In this document: piece after piece, positions 8,800 to 18,798 of the stretch
Layout: the number at the start of each line of letters is the position of its first letter
How positions within the stretch are numbered: position 1 is the first letter of the stretch
From: Martinezella rhizogenes
GTDB lineage: Bacteria; Pseudomonadota; Alphaproteobacteria; Rhizobiales; Rhizobiaceae
Length of the DNA stretch: 64,000 bases
NCBI RefSeq assembly: GCF_027460065.1
Contig: NZ_JAPYZZ010000008.1
Span: 1-64,000, forward strand
Direction: 5' to 3'
Position numbers and translations under genes: made by a program
Notes under the pieces: model-generated
Told to the model about the DNA's origin: nothing
Seen by the model: only the letters and a program-made list of their open reading frames with translations
The model's database searches: none

Positions 8800-10693
8800 G
8801 GCGGATCCTGCGGGACGAACCGGAAGCACCGCTCGTATCCTCGAAGAGGGCAGCAAGCTGCTCGGTCATCGCGCCGGCCAGCTCATCCGCGTCCACGATG
8901 GTGACAGCACGGCGGTAATAACGGGTCACATCATGGCCGATACCGATTGCCAGCAATTCTACCGGCGAGCGCGTTTCGATCTGCTCGATGACGGCGCGCA
9001 GGTGCCGTTCCAGATAGTTGCCCGGATTAACCGACAGGGTGGAATCATCGACCGGCGCACCGTCCGAGATCATCATCATGATCTTGCGCTGCTCGGGGCG
9101 ACTGATCAGGCGGTTGTGCGCCCACATCAGCGCCTCGCCGTCGATGTTTTCCTTCAGCAGGCCTTCGCGCATCATCAGACCGAGATTGCGCCGTGCGCGC
9201 CGCCACGGCGCATCCGCCGACTTGTAGATGATGTGGCGCAGATCATTAAGGCGGCCTGGCGAAGCGGGCTTGCTGTTCGCCAGCCACTGTTCGCGCGACT
9301 GCCCGCCCTTCCACGCCTTGGTGGTGAAACCGAGAATCTCCACCTTCACGCCCGAGCGTTCCAGCGTGCGGGCCAAAATATCGGCGCAGGTGGCTGCGAC
9401 GGTGATCGGACGACCGCGCATCGAACCGGAATTGTCGATGACGAGCGAGACGACGGTATCGCGGAACTTGGTGTCGCGCTCCTTCTTGAAGGAGAGCGGC
9501 TGCATGGGATCGATGATGAGCCTGACGAGACGGGCCGGATCGAGATAACCCTCTTCCAGATCGAAATCCCAGGAGCGGTTCTGCTGCGCCATCAGGCGGC
9601 GCTGCAGCCGGTTCGCCAGGCGCCCGACCGCACCCTGAAGATGGGCGAGCTGCTTGTCGAGAAAGGCGCGCAGACGGTCCAGCTCGGCCTCGTCGCACAG
9701 TTCCTCGGCGCGAATTTCCTCGTCGAATTCCTCGGTAAAGATACGGTAGTCGACCTTTTCGTTGAAATCGTCGAAGGGGCTGTTCGGGCGGCGGGTTTCA
9801 CCGGGCGTTTCGGAATCCTCGTCGAGATCGTCGGACATTTCTTCGTCCGACATCTCGGCGCCGTCCATCTCGCCTTCTTCCATCTCCTCCTGCGAGGCCT
9901 CGTTTTCATCGGCGGGCGTCGCATCGGAGCCGGCCTCTTCCTCGACCTGCTCTTCCTCGGTCTCGTTGGTGCGCGGCTGGTCCTCGTTGGATTCCGCTTC
10001 CTGGCTTTCCGGCTCGTTATCCTCGTCGCCGAAATCTTCCGCCATCTGCATGGAGGTCAACATCTTGCGCACCAGCCGCGAGAACGCCTTCTGGTCGGTA
10101 ATGACGCGGGAAAGATCGTTGAGGTCGCCTGCGGCCTTGTCTTCGATGAAGTCACGCCAGAGGTCGAGAACCTTGCCGGCGCTCGCCGGTGGTTTTTCGC
10201 CGGTCAGTTTCTCACGCACCAGAAGCGCCACAGCCTCGGCGAGCGGTGCATCATCTTTATTGTTGATGCCGGAGAAATTGGCCTTTGCGTATTTTTCCGT
10301 ATTCATGGCCTTGATATTGGAGGCCATGCCCGGCATGCGCAGCGCGCCGATGGATTCCACCCGCGCCTGTTCGACGGCATCGAAAACCAGCTGTGCCTCG
10401 GCGCCATGCGGCGACATCATCGCATGCGTGTCCGCATCGTGGCAGGCGAGACGCAGCGCCATGGAATCGCCGAGACCACGCGTGATGGCGATCTCCTGCG
10501 CCGTGGGTTTCTTGGAAATTTCCGGCAGGCGCATGCGCTCGCCGGCAAGGCCCGGCCGCTCATTGGCGAAAACGACCTCGACCTCGGCATCGCCGGCAAC
10601 GGATCGCACACATCCGGCAATCGCCTGACGCAACGGCTCCGTATCGATCGCCGTACCCGGTTTCGCTCTGGAATTGTCGCCGCGCCCTGCCAT
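8789..10693 (-). CDS. cobT: Aerobic cobaltochelatase subunit CobT
   Basis: CobT is a subunit of the CobNST complex that inserts cobalt into hydrogenobyrinic acid a,c-diamide in aerobic cobalamin synthesis. The 634-residue protein has the family layout: an N-terminal domain, a very acidic linker at about residues 205-290 rich in Glu/Asp, and a C-terminal von Willebrand-type A domain with the metal-ion adhesion site [16 protein letters not shown] and later [15 protein letters not shown]. The start at 10693 (MAGRGDNS) has AGGA 7 bp upstream; ATG 10708 is the alternative. It lies 108 bp after cobS on the same strand. Confidence 0.95.
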   Translation of the reverse strand: MAGRGDNSRAKPGTAIDTEPLRQAIAGCVRSVAGDAEVEVVFANERPGLAGERMRLPEISKKPTAQEIAITRGLGDSMALRLACHDADTHAMMSPHGAEAQLVFDAVEQARVESIGALRMPGMASNIKAMNTEKYAKANFSGINNKDDAPLAEAVALLVREKLTGEKPPASAGKVLDLWRDFIEDKAAGDLNDLSRVITDQKAFSRLVRKMLTSMQMAEDFGDEDNEPESQEAESNEDQPRTNETEEEQVEEEAGSDATPADENEASQEEMEEGEMDGAEMSDEEMSDDLDEDSETPGETRRPNSPFDDFNEKVDYRIFTEEFDEEIRAEELCDEAELDRLRAFLDKQLAHLQGAVGRLANRLQRRLMAQQNRSWDFDLEEGYLDPARLVRLIIDPMQPLSFKKERDTKFRDTVVSLVIDNSGSMRGRPITVAATCADILARTLERSGVKVEILGFTTKAWKGGQSREQWLANSKPASPGRLNDLRHIIYKSADAPWRRARRNLGLMMREGLLKENIDGEALMWAHNRLISRPEQRKIMMMISDGAPVDDSTLSVNPGNYLERHLRAVIEQIETRSPVELLAIGIGHDVTRYYRRAVTIVDADELAGAMTEQLAALFEDTSGASGSSRRIRRAG

Positions 10694-10801
10694 TGTCTTT
10701 CCTGTCATTTGTCGGCGCCTGCGGCACGCCCATCCCTAGGATGCGCGGCCCGCCGGCGTCTTCAAGTCATCGGTGATCTTCTCCGGACGAGCCGGAGACG
10801 A

Positions 10802-11791
10802 TCAGGCGCTGAGAACGATGTTCGCGGCGCTTTCCTTGAGCTCAACGCCAAAGGCACGCTGATATTGCTCGGCTACCAGGGTACGCTCAAGCTCGTCGCA
10901 CTTGTTGAGGAAGGTCACACGGAAGGCAAAAGCGAGATCGCCGAAGATTTCCGCATTTTCCGCCCAGGTGATGACGGTACGCGGGCTCATGACCGTGGAA
11001 AGATCGCCATTGATGAAGGCCGAACGGGTGAGATCGGCCACGCGCACCATCTTGGAGACGGTTTCGCGGCCCTTCGGATTATCGAAGCTCTTCACTTTGG
11101 CGGCAATGATGTTCACTTCCTGCTCATGCGGCAGATAGTTCAGCGTGGTGACGATGGACCAGCGGTCCATCTGCGCCTGGTTGATCTGCTGCGTGCCGTG
11201 GTAAAGGCCCGTCGTATCACCAAGGCCAACCGTGTTGGCGGTCGCAAAGATGCGGAAGGCGGGGTGAGGACGGATGACGCGGCTCTGGTCGAGCAGGGTC
11301 AGGCGGCCGGACGATTCCAGCACGCGCTGGATAACGAACATCACGTCCGGGCGGCCGGCATCATATTCGTCGAAAACGAGCGCAACATTGTGCTGGTAGG
11401 CCCAGGGCAGGATGCCGTCCTTGAATTCGGTGACCTGCTTGCCGTCTTTGAGGACGATGGCGTCCTTACCGACGAGATCGATACGACTGACATGGCTGTC
11501 GAGGTTGACGCGAACGCAGGGCCAGTTCAGGCGGGCGGCGACCTGCTCGATATGGGTGGATTTACCCGTACCGTGGAAACCGGAAACCATGACGCGTCGG
11601 TTGTGAGCAAAACCGGCGAGGATCGCAAGCGTCGTATCGCGGTCGAAAAGATAGTCGGGATCGAGGTCCGGCACATAGGCGTCGCCCTGGGAATAGGCGG
11701 GAACCCGCAGATCCGTATCAATGCCGAAAACCTCCCGCACGGACACCGTCGTGTCGGGCAGGTTGGAAATATCAAGGTCGATTTTGCTCAT
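10802..11791 (-). CDS. cobS: Aerobic cobaltochelatase subunit CobS
   Basis: CobS is the AAA+ ATPase partner of CobT in the CobNST cobalt chelatase. The 329-residue protein carries Walker A ([16 protein letters not shown], about residue 75), Walker B ([13 protein letters not shown]) and sensor-1 ([14 protein letters not shown]). The ATG at 11791 ([13 protein letters not shown]) has GGAG upstream; ATG 11818 is an in-frame alternative. The J-domain gene directly upstream on the same strand is a usual neighbour in rhizobia. The third subunit gene, cobN, is not in the window. Confidence 0.96.
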   Translation of the reverse strand: MSKIDLDISNLPDTTVSVREVFGIDTDLRVPAYSQGDAYVPDLDPDYLFDRDTTLAILAGFAHNRRVMVSGFHGTGKSTHIEQVAARLNWPCVRVNLDSHVSRIDLVGKDAIVLKDGKQVTEFKDGILPWAYQHNVALVFDEYDAGRPDVMFVIQRVLESSGRLTLLDQSRVIRPHPAFRIFATANTVGLGDTTGLYHGTQQINQAQMDRWSIVTTLNYLPHEQEVNIIAAKVKSFDNPKGRETVSKMVRVADLTRSAFINGDLSTVMSPRTVITWAENAEIFGDLAFAFRVTFLNKCDELERTLVAEQYQRAFGVELKESAANIVLSA

Positions 11792-11859
11792 CACGTCTCC
11801 AAGGCGGGCGGCAGCCACCCGGCCACATCATCAATCAGGCGGTAAACACGTAAGTTGGC

Positions 11860-12495
11860 TTAGCAGAAACCTGACTGCTTTAACAATTGATATGCTTGAA
11901 CAACAGCCCGAAAACGTTCTTCCGAACCACGATCGCCACCATTAGCATCAGGATGGTGCTTTTTGACAAGCTCCTTATAGCGCCTTTTTATGTCTTCCTG
12001 CTTCGCATTGGAAGAAAGGCCGAGCGTATCGAAGGCTTTTGCCTCCAGCGTCTTCAGTTTACGGTCCTGTTGCATGCGGGTGCCGCCTGCCCTCGAGCCA
12101 CCCGTAAAACCGCCGGCAAAGCCGAAGGGATCGCGTATGCGGGCATTGCCGCTCGCCGTGCCGGAGCGCAGGGTGGAATGCAGCGGGCTATCGCGGGCCG
12201 TCTTGTTGACGCCCACAGTCCAGGTGGGGCGATGGCCGGTGATCGCCTCCTTCTGGTAACGGGCGATCTCGCTGTCGGAGAGGCCGGAAAAATAATTGTA
12301 ACCTTTGTTGTATTCCTTCACATGCTCAAAACAGAACAGGAAGAATTGCCCCTCGGCATTGCGGCCGACAGGTGCGCGGTGAACGCCCGGTTTATCGCAT
12401 CCGTCCCACTGGCAGGTAGGAGCCTGAACCTCAGGTTCCCGCTCCCTTTTCCGGCGCGTGCGGATGCGATCGAAATATTTCGAATCCAGTTTCAT
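11860..12495 (-). CDS. J-domain (DnaJ-like) protein
   Basis: The 211-residue protein has a C-terminal J domain at about residues 150-211 with the essential HPD in RYKELVKKHHPDANGGDRGS, so it may stimulate a DnaK-type chaperone. The N-terminal half holds a cysteine/histidine segment (CQWDGCDKPGVHRAPVG ... FCFEHVKEYN) that could bind zinc, and a Gly/Arg-rich linker. The ATG at 12495 (MKLDSKYFDRIR) is chosen because the upstream extension runs into the bolA promoter. It is divergent from bolA and upstream of cobS. Confidence 0.88.
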   Translation of the reverse strand: MKLDSKYFDRIRTRRKREREPEVQAPTCQWDGCDKPGVHRAPVGRNAEGQFFLFCFEHVKEYNKGYNYFSGLSDSEIARYQKEAITGHRPTWTVGVNKTARDSPLHSTLRSGTASGNARIRDPFGFAGGFTGGSRAGGTRMQQDRKLKTLEAKAFDTLGLSSNAKQEDIKRRYKELVKKHHPDANGGDRGSEERFRAVVQAYQLLKQSGFC

Positions 12496-12610
12496 GATGC
12501 CCTGATTATGGGGTGCGAAAAGCCGCACAACAAGAATTGACAAAGCGGAATGTTACAGGCTTTTAGGTAGCCCCTTTCAAAGACCAGCTAACAGGATTGG
12601 AGCCCTCTGC

Positions 12611-12892
12611 ATGTCCCTGCGAGAACGCATAGAAACGAAGCTTCGGCAGAGCTTTTCGCCGGAACGCCTGAGGGTTGTCGATGAAAGCCAGATGCATGCG
12701 GGCCACCAGCCGGATATGACAGGCACGGGCGAGACGCATATGCGGGTTCAGATAGTGTCTGAGAGCTTTTCAGGCAAGTCTCGCATCGAGCGTCACCGGG
12801 CGATTAACGCCGTTTTGAAGCCGGAACTCGACGCCGGGCTGCATGCGCTGGCGATCGAGGCAGCGGCGCCGGGGGAAGTGGTACGGTTTTAG
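12611..12892 (+). CDS. bolA: BolA family protein
   Basis: This 93-residue protein matches BolA-type iron-sulfur trafficking or regulatory proteins. It shows IETKLRQSFSPERLRVVDES, HQPDMTGTGETHMRVQIVSE and the helix-turn-helix-like RHRAINAVLKPEL with the conserved C-terminal HALAIEAAAP. The invariant His in GLHALAIE is present. The start at 12611 has GGAG upstream. It is divergent from the J-domain gene. BolA proteins usually act with monothiol glutaredoxins, none of which is nearby. Confidence 0.9.
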   Translation: MSLRERIETKLRQSFSPERLRVVDESQMHAGHQPDMTGTGETHMRVQIVSESFSGKSRIERHRAINAVLKPELDAGLHALAIEAAAPGEVVRF

Positions 12893-12922
12893 GCCAAGTT
12901 TATCATTAAAACCGAGAGCAAG

Positions 12923-13090
12923 CCCCCTCATCCGGCCCTTCGGGCCACCTCTCCCCGGCGGGGAGAAGAAACCGGGCGGCAACGCCTTGCTCAAAGCGCC
13001 AGCACCGTTCCCTCGTATAGCATTGCCAAAGCGGCTTGTTCTTCTCCCCGCCGGGGAGAAGTGCCGGAGCGGAGCGAGGCGATGAGGGGG
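12923..13090. repeat. Palindromic intergenic repeat element, copy 2
   Basis: CCCCCTCATCCGGCCCTTCG at 12923 leads into CTCCCCGGCGGGGAGAAG. After a spacer of about 65 bp the inverse follows: CTTCTCCCCGCCGGGGAGAAG at 13040-13060, then GCGATGAGGGGG ending at 13090. It has the same building blocks as the element at 5034-5157 and fills the bolA-aroB gap. Confidence 0.85.
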
Positions 13091-13118
13091 CGCCCTCACC
13101 GTACTGCCCGGCGCCAGT

Positions 13119-14252
13119 TCACCCCGGATGCTTCTCCGACAGGAAGGACTGCACCTCGGACGCCGCGACATCATCAGCCACGAAGGACTGGCCAATGCCG
13201 TGGGTGAGGATGAAGGTGAGCTTGCCGCCCTTGACCTTCTTGTCCTGTGCGATCGCCGTCATCAGCGTCTCGACCGGCGGCAATTTACCAGGAATATCCT
13301 TCATCGCTGTCGGCAGTCCGACGGCCTTCAGGTGCGCTTCGACGCGCGCCGCATCATCGGGGCTTGCAAGGGTCATGCGGGCGGAGAACTGGTGCGCCAG
13401 CACCATGCCGATGGCGACACCTTCGCCGTGCACCAGCCGCTTGCTGTCGTAATTGGTTGCCGCCTCCAGCGCGTGGCCGAAAGTGTGGCCGAGGTTCAGA
13501 AGGGCGCGCACGCCGTTTTCCTTCTCGTCGGCCACCACCACATCGGCTTTGGCCTGGCAGCTCGTGGCGATCGCCTCGATGCGGGCCGGGCCGCCGGTGC
13601 GGATGTCATCCCAGTTCTTTTCCAGCCAGAAGAAGAAATCCGGCTTATCGATCAAACCGTATTTGACCACTTCGGCATAACCGGCGCGGAATTCCCGCGG
13701 GCTCAGCGTATCGAGCACCGCCGTATCGGCCAGCACCAGATCGGGCTGATGGAAAACGCCGATGAGGTTCTTGCCGTGGCGGCTGTTGATGCCGGTCTTG
13801 CCGCCAACGGAGGAATCAACCTGCGACAGAAGCGAAGTCGGTATCTGCACGAAGCGCACGCCGCGGCGCACGATGCCTGCGGCAAAACCGGCGAGATCGC
13901 CGATGACGCCACCGCCGAGTGCGATCACCGCATCGTTGCGCTCCACCCGTGCGGAGAGAACCGCATCGCAGACGGTGACGAGATGCTCGAAGCTCTTGGT
14001 CTTCTCTCCGGCCGGCAGCGTCAGCGAGACGGCCTCGATGCCATCCGTCTGCAGGCCGTCCATCAGGCCTTCGAGGTAAAGCGGCGCGACATGCTCGTCG
14101 GTGATGATCGCCGCACGTCTGCCCTTCAGCCGCGCTGAAATTTCGCCACCCGCCCTGCCGATCAGTCCCGGCCCGATCAGAATGTCATAGGCGCGCTCGC
14201 CGAGCGGCACATGGACAAGACGTTCATCGGCGTGGATTTCGGAAGGCGTCAT
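13119..14252 (-). CDS. aroB: 3-dehydroquinate synthase
   Basis: AroB converts DAHP to 3-dehydroquinate, the second step of the shikimate pathway, using NAD and a divalent metal. The 377-residue protein shows VIALGGGVIGDLAGFAAGIV (NAD-binding), PTSLLSQVDSSVGGKTGIN and the metal-ligand segment LGHTFGHALEA, plus VHGEGVAIGM. It lies 5 bp downstream of aroK, forming the aroK-aroB operon usual in proteobacteria. Confidence 0.97.
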   Translation of the reverse strand: MTPSEIHADERLVHVPLGERAYDILIGPGLIGRAGGEISARLKGRRAAIITDEHVAPLYLEGLMDGLQTDGIEAVSLTLPAGEKTKSFEHLVTVCDAVLSARVERNDAVIALGGGVIGDLAGFAAGIVRRGVRFVQIPTSLLSQVDSSVGGKTGINSRHGKNLIGVFHQPDLVLADTAVLDTLSPREFRAGYAEVVKYGLIDKPDFFFWLEKNWDDIRTGGPARIEAIATSCQAKADVVVADEKENGVRALLNLGHTFGHALEAATNYDSKRLVHGEGVAIGMVLAHQFSARMTLASPDDAARVEAHLKAVGLPTAMKDIPGKLPPVETLMTAIAQDKKVKGGKLTFILTHGIGQSFVADDVAASEVQSFLSEKHPG

Positions 14253-14257
14253 GATGA

Positions 14258-14839
14258 TCAGTCTTTCTGTTTAAGGCCGGCCAAGGCCGTCAGCACTTCG
14301 GTCGCGATGATCTCCTTGCGGACATCACGGGATTCGATGGTGACGTCCGCCTCCGCATAAATCGGATAACGTTTCTCCATCAGGGCAGCGAGCGTTGCCT
14401 TGGGGTTTTCAGTCTTGAGAAGCGGGCGGTGGTCGCGCTTGTTGACCCTCTCCCACAGAACCTCGAGATCGGCCTTCAGCCACAGCGAAATGCCGCCGCG
14501 TCTGATGTGCGCTCGGGTATTGTCGTTGATAAATGCGCCGCCGCCGGTGGAGACGACCTTGGGACCACCGCGCAACAGGCGCTTGATGACCCGCGTTTCC
14601 AGCGCCCGGAATTCCTCCTCGCCATAGGTGGCGAAAAGTTCCGCTATCGTCATGCGCGATACGCGCTCGATTTCGACATCCGTATCGATGAAAGGAACCT
14701 TGAGCTGCTGGGCCACCATGCGGCCGACCGCCGACTTTCCAGCCCCCATCAGCCCGACGAAGACGATGTTGCGCCGTCCGAGCTTTGCCCGCGCTTGCTC
14801 CCCGAGTGTGGCCGGGACGGATAAATTCGTTTCATTCAT
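14258..14839 (-). CDS. aroK: Shikimate kinase
   Basis: This 193-residue P-loop kinase phosphorylates shikimate. The Walker A motif is FVGLMGAGKSAVGRM at about residue 30; the shikimate-binding residues are in FIDTDVEIE and in VVSTGGGAF; the LID region carries KRDHRPLL. It is the first gene of aroK-aroB and is divergent from the small membrane protein and xerD unit. The 187-bp gap upstream holds a 14-nt palindrome at 14931-14944 of unknown role. Confidence 0.96.
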   Translation of the reverse strand: MNETNLSVPATLGEQARAKLGRRNIVFVGLMGAGKSAVGRMVAQQLKVPFIDTDVEIERVSRMTIAELFATYGEEEFRALETRVIKRLLRGGPKVVSTGGGAFINDNTRAHIRRGGISLWLKADLEVLWERVNKRDHRPLLKTENPKATLAALMEKRYPIYAEADVTIESRDVRKEIIATEVLTALAGLKQKD

Positions 14840-15026
14840 AAATTTGAAAGCCCGTTTGGCATGGATATCTGCAAATGTTTACGAAGCGTCAAGCCAAATT
14901 GCTGACTGAATGGTGGTGAATCACAATCAACGCCGCATGCGGCGCGGGGTGGAGCGGGCATTTTGATCTTGTCGCCGCTTTCGCCGCACCGCATATAGAT
15001 TTCGACTGCCACCCCACGGAGCCGCC

Positions 15027-15200
15027 ATGCCAACCCTCTTCCGCTTCACGATGATACTGGCGACCATCGCGGGGCTGATCTATGGCGGCATGGTACTGCT
15101 CGTCATGTTCGTTCAGCCACGCGACCGCGAAGTGACCGTGCGCATTCCCTCCGAGCGGCTGAACCCACCCGCTACCGAACCGGCAAGGCGCACCCCATGA
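15027..15200 (+). CDS. 57-residue single-pass membrane protein upstream of xerD
   Basis: A short frame starting at ATG 15027 with GGAG 6 bp upstream encodes 57 residues. Residues 8-29 form one hydrophobic segment ([20 protein letters not shown]), followed by a charged, Pro-rich tail ([16 protein letters not shown]) that ends PARRTP. Its TGA overlaps the xerD ATG in the sequence ATGA at 15197-15200, so the genes are translationally coupled. No function is known to me. Codon usage and the overlap argue that it is real. Confidence 0.75.
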   Translation: MPTLFRFTMILATIAGLIYGGMVLLVMFVQPRDREVTVRIPSERLNPPATEPARRTP

Positions 15201-16192
15201 GCGGACAACCGACGGCAGGGCGCGACGGCGCGCGGCTTGAAAGTTTTCTGGAAATGATGAGCGCCGAGCGGGGTGCTGCCGCCAACACGCTCTCTTCTTA
15301 TGAGCACGACCTTGCCGACCTGCGCGAATTTCTCGGCCGTCGCGGCCAGTCCCTGACGGAGGCGCAGACGCCTGACCTTTCCGCTTATCTGACCGATCTT
15401 GCCGCTCAGGGTTTCGCCGCCACCTCGCAGGCGCGGCGCCTCTCCTCCATGCGGCAGTTTTACCGCTTTCTTTATTCGGAAGGGCTGCGCGGCGACGACC
15501 CGACCGGCATCATCGATGCGCCCAAGAAGGGCCTCGCCCTGCCGAAGACGATGAGCGTGGCCGATGTAAACCGGCTTCTCGGGCTCGCGGCGCAGGAAGC
15601 GGCAACCACTGGCCCGGGCCAGCTCGCCCGCATCCGCATGCATCTGCTGCTCGAACTGCTTTATGCCACCGGCATGCGGGTCAGCGAGTTGGTTTCCCTT
15701 CCCGCCAAGGTGCTGCGCCAGGAAGGCCGCTTCCTGATGATCCGTGGCAAGGGCAACAAGGACCGCATGGTGCTTCTGTCACGCGCCGCCATTGAGGCGA
15801 TGGAAAAATACGACGCCGCCAGAAAGGCGCTCTCGCAGGAGAAAAGCAAGGCCGCCGCTCCCCAGAAAAAAACGGAGACAGCTGAGAGCCCGTGGTTGTT
15901 TCCGTCGAACAGTAAGGAAGGTCACCTGCCCCGCCAGGTCTTCGCCCGCGACCTCAAGGACATCGCCATTCGTGCGGGCCTAACCCCGTCCGCCGTATCG
16001 CCGCATGTGCTGCGCCACGCCTTCGCCAGCCACCTTCTGCAGAACGGCGCGGATTTGCGCGCGGTACAGGAACTGCTCGGCCATTCCGACATTTCCACGA
16101 CACAAATCTATACACATGTGCTGGAAGAACGCTTGCAAGAGCTGGTACAAACACATCACCCCCTTGCCAAACAGGGCAAAAACCTTGATTAG
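15197..16192 (+). CDS. xerD: Site-specific tyrosine recombinase XerD
   Basis: XerD with XerC resolves chromosome dimers at dif. The 331-residue protein has an N-terminal SAM-like core-binding domain ([20 protein letters not shown]) and a catalytic domain with the Arg in [15 protein letters not shown], Lys in [28 protein letters not shown] and the nucleophilic Tyr in STTQIYTHV. The interruption of about 30 residues rich in Lys/Gln between the beta-hairpin and the His-x-x-Arg box is seen in rhizobial XerD. It is coupled to the 57-residue gene upstream; accA follows 63 bp later. Confidence 0.93.
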   Translation: MSGQPTAGRDGARLESFLEMMSAERGAAANTLSSYEHDLADLREFLGRRGQSLTEAQTPDLSAYLTDLAAQGFAATSQARRLSSMRQFYRFLYSEGLRGDDPTGIIDAPKKGLALPKTMSVADVNRLLGLAAQEAATTGPGQLARIRMHLLLELLYATGMRVSELVSLPAKVLRQEGRFLMIRGKGNKDRMVLLSRAAIEAMEKYDAARKALSQEKSKAAAPQKKTETAESPWLFPSNSKEGHLPRQVFARDLKDIAIRAGLTPSAVSPHVLRHAFASHLLQNGADLRAVQELLGHSDISTTQIYTHVLEERLQELVQTHHPLAKQGKNLD

Positions 16193-16255
16193 AGCGACCG
16201 GAACCGCCGGATAATCCGGCTCAAACCTTGCGCAAAACGATCGGAAACGGATCTC

Positions 16256-17209
16256 ATGCACAATTATCTCGACTTCGAAAAACCTATCTCGGACCTTGAA
16301 GGCAAGATCATCGAGCTGAAGAAGCTTGCCGATGAAGACGAGAGCATAGACACCTCGGAGGAGATCAACCGTCTGGAATCGCGCGTCAACGATGCGATGC
16401 AGGACATCTATTCCAAGCTGAACGCCTGGCAGAAAACGCAGGTCGCGCGTCATCCGCAGCGCCCGCATTTCGTCGATTATGCCAAGGCCCTGTTCACGGA
16501 TTTCACGCCGCTGGCCGGCGATCGCAAATTTTCCGAAGACGCCGCCATTCAGGCTGGCCTTGCCCGCTTCAACGGCCAGCCCGTCGCCATCATCGGCCAG
16601 GAAAAGGGCAACGACACCAAAAGCCGCCTGAAGCATAATTTCGGCAGTGCGCGTCCGGAAGGTTACCGCAAGGCGATCCGCGTTCTGGAACTGGCCGACC
16701 GTTTCTCGCTGCCGGTCGTCACCCTCATCGATACCGCCGGTGCTTATCCCGGCGTCGGTGCGGAAGAGCGCGGCCAGGCCGAAGCCATCGCCCGCTCGAC
16801 GGAAATGTGCCTGAACGTGAAGGTGCCGATCGTCTCCGTCGTCATCGGCGAAGGCGGCTCGGGCGGCGCGATCGCCATTGCCACCGGCAACCGCGTTTAT
16901 ATGCTCGAACATTCGATCTATTCGGTGATTTCGCCGGAAGGTGCCGCATCCATTCTCTGGCGCGATTCGACCCGTGCCAAGGAAGCCGCGACCAACATGA
17001 AGATCACCTCGGAAGATCTGAAATCGCTCGGTGTCATCGATGGCATCATTCCCGAGCCGATCGGCGGCGCACACCGCGCACCGGAAACCGTTATCAGCGC
17101 GACCGGCGACGTCATCGCCAAGGCGCTTACCGATCTTTCCCAGCGTTCCGGCACACAGCTGCGCGCTGAACGCCGCCAGAAGTTCCTGGATATTGGCCGG
17201 AACCTCTAG
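16256..17209 (+). CDS. accA: Acetyl-CoA carboxylase carboxyltransferase subunit alpha
   Basis: AccA forms, with AccD, the carboxyltransferase that makes malonyl-CoA for fatty-acid synthesis. The 317-residue protein begins [18 protein letters not shown] and carries the crotonase-fold segments [20 protein letters not shown] and [14 protein letters not shown], which bind acyl-CoA, and the typical [12 protein letters not shown]. The length is normal. It is followed by a repeat and a long hairpin rather than accD. Confidence 0.97.
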   Translation: MHNYLDFEKPISDLEGKIIELKKLADEDESIDTSEEINRLESRVNDAMQDIYSKLNAWQKTQVARHPQRPHFVDYAKALFTDFTPLAGDRKFSEDAAIQAGLARFNGQPVAIIGQEKGNDTKSRLKHNFGSARPEGYRKAIRVLELADRFSLPVVTLIDTAGAYPGVGAEERGQAEAIARSTEMCLNVKVPIVSVVIGEGGSGGAIAIATGNRVYMLEHSIYSVISPEGAASILWRDSTRAKEAATNMKITSEDLKSLGVIDGIIPEPIGGAHRAPETVISATGDVIAKALTDLSQRSGTQLRAERRQKFLDIGRNL

Positions 17210-17265
17210 AGCATTTCCAGTAAAAGTGCGCAGCGGTTTTACGTCCGGAAAATGCGTTCAAAGAA
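17210..17265. repeat. Rhizobial intergenic repeat, 'GCATTTCC...GGAAAATGC' type
   Basis: Directly after the accA stop, GAGCATTTCC and GGAAAATGCG enclose AGTAAAAGTGCGCAGCGGTT. The arms are imperfectly inverted. Sequences of this form recur many times in Rhizobiaceae genomes; I recognise the type but cannot count copies here. Confidence 0.5.
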
Positions 17266-17268
17266 AAA

Positions 17269-17311
17269 GTTATATCACTTGGCGGTTCGAAGAACGGCCA
17301 AGTGATATAAC
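17269..17311 (+). terminator. Long perfect hairpin downstream of accA
   Basis: GTTATATCACTTGG at 17269-17282 and CCAAGTGATATAAC at 17298-17311 pair perfectly over 14 bp. The loop itself contains GTTC-GAA-GAAC, giving an extended stem. There is no direct T run, although TTATTTTCCTTT follows about 8 bp later. It may terminate accA transcription or be part of a repeat element. Confidence 0.55.
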
Positions 17312-17502
17312 TCCGGCCTTATTTTCCTTTGACATCGCCCCAACTCGGCCATAGTCCGGTCACATCAACGGATGTATCGGCGGCCGCGGGGGCGGATCCG
17401 ATTTGAGTTAAGAAGATGTAAACGGTTAATACCGTATTTAAATTGCACGCGGAACGGTATAGAACTGCCACCGTTTCGTGCCATCGTCTTTCGGATCAGA
17501 TC

Positions 17503-18798
17503 ATGCGTTTGACACATTTTGCCCTTCTCGCCTGCACCGCGCTTATTCTCACCGGCTGCAACGATACGCTTGAAACCGTCGAACGCGACGTTTCCCACGT
17601 CAAGAACAAGGTCGATTACCCCTTGTCGCCGTCCATTCTGGCCGAGATCGACAAAAAGGGCATGGATCGTACCTCGCCGATCATGATCCGCATCCTCAAG
17701 GAAGAAGGTGCGCTGGAAATCTGGAAGGCCAAGCGCGACAACCGCTTCGACAAGATCGCCGAATATCAGATCTGCGCCTGGTCCGGTAAACTCGGCCCCA
17801 AGGTGAAGGAAGGCGACCGGCAGGCGCCCGAAGGCTTCTACAACCTGACGCCCGCGCATCTGAACCCGAATTCCAAATATTATCTCGCCATCAATACCGG
17901 TTTCCCGAACCGTTACGATGCCGCCAATGGCCGCAATGGCACCAACCTGATGATCCATGGCGCCTGCTCATCGTCAGGCTGCTATTCGATGACGGATGCG
18001 CAGATTCTTGAAATCTACGGTTTTGCACGGGACGCCTTTAAGGGCGGCCAGAAAACCGTTCAGCTGCAGGCCTTCCCCTTCCGCATGTCGGCGGAAAACA
18101 TGGCCCGCCATCGCCAGAGCGAACATCTCGAATTCTGGAAGATGCTGAAGGTCGGTTACGACAATTTCGAAGTCACCAAACGCCCGCCGGAAGTGAATGT
18201 CTGCGAGAAGAAATATGTCTTCAACCAGCAGACGGAAGGCGGCAGCTTCAACGCCGCTGGTCAATGCCCGCCGATGAGCACGCCTCCGGCGCTCGTCAGT
18301 GCGCTTTCGAGCTATGAAAAGACCTACGATCTCGCCTATGCAACGGCGATGAAGAAATATGACGGTATGGCTTGGTATGACCCGAGCGAGGCCGAGCGCA
18401 AAGCGCTGGTTGCCGAAAAGCGCAAGGGTCGCGAACCTGCCTATGCACCGACCGGCTCGGCGTTGAAGGCCGGCAAGCTGATGAAAGAAACGGAATATGC
18501 CGCGCTGATGGAAAAGAAGGCGCAGCAGGTTACGTCATCCTCGCCGGCGACGACCGCAACCGCCTCCGCCCTGCGCGGCCCGCGTCCTTCGGCGGCCCAG
18601 CCCGCCACGGCCCCGCAATCGAACCCGGCGCCCGCAGCCCCGACCATGGTTGCAACGGCAGCGCCCGCAGCAGCAGGCCAGACCGGCGCCGCCCAGGGTA
18701 TTCCGGTCCCGACGATGAACCCGCTCGCCTATTCCCCTGCCCCGGCACCGGAAGCGCCGGAAAAGAAGCCCTTCTGGAAGTTCTGGGCCAAGGAATGA
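17503..18798 (+). CDS. L,D-transpeptidase (YkuD/YafK-like) lipoprotein
   Basis: The 431-residue protein begins with a lipoprotein signal (HFALLACTALILTGCND, lipobox LTGC), so it is membrane anchored in the periplasm. A YafK-type L,D-transpeptidase domain follows at about residues 60-220, with the catalytic His and Cys in NLMIHGACSSSGCYSMTD. Such enzymes crosslink or trim peptidoglycan, or attach proteins to it. The C terminus is a low-complexity Ala/Pro-rich tail ending PEKKPFWKFWAKE. ATG 17503 is chosen because it starts the signal sequence. Its stop overlaps the tusA-like start in ATGA. Confidence 0.88.
   Translation: MRLTHFALLACTALILTGCNDTLETVERDVSHVKNKVDYPLSPSILAEIDKKGMDRTSPIMIRILKEEGALEIWKAKRDNRFDKIAEYQICAWSGKLGPKVKEGDRQAPEGFYNLTPAHLNPNSKYYLAINTGFPNRYDAANGRNGTNLMIHGACSSSGCYSMTDAQILEIYGFARDAFKGGQKTVQLQAFPFRMSAENMARHRQSEHLEFWKMLKVGYDNFEVTKRPPEVNVCEKKYVFNQQTEGGSFNAAGQCPPMSTPPALVSALSSYEKTYDLAYATAMKKYDGMAWYDPSEAERKALVAEKRKGREPAYAPTGSALKAGKLMKETEYAALMEKKAQQVTSSSPATTATASALRGPRPSAAQPATAPQSNPAPAAPTMVATAAPAAAGQTGAAQGIPVPTMNPLAYSPAPAPEAPEKKPFWKFWAKE

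Noticed and set aside
8399-11845. A frame of over 1100 codons opposite to cobT and cobS
   Set aside because: Its sequence is rich in Arg, His and Gly with no family resemblance, and both genes on the other strand are secure. GC-rich third positions create such open antisense frames.
12770-13195. Frames over the repeat between bolA and aroB
   Set aside because: They arise from the palindromic element and contain no protein-like features.
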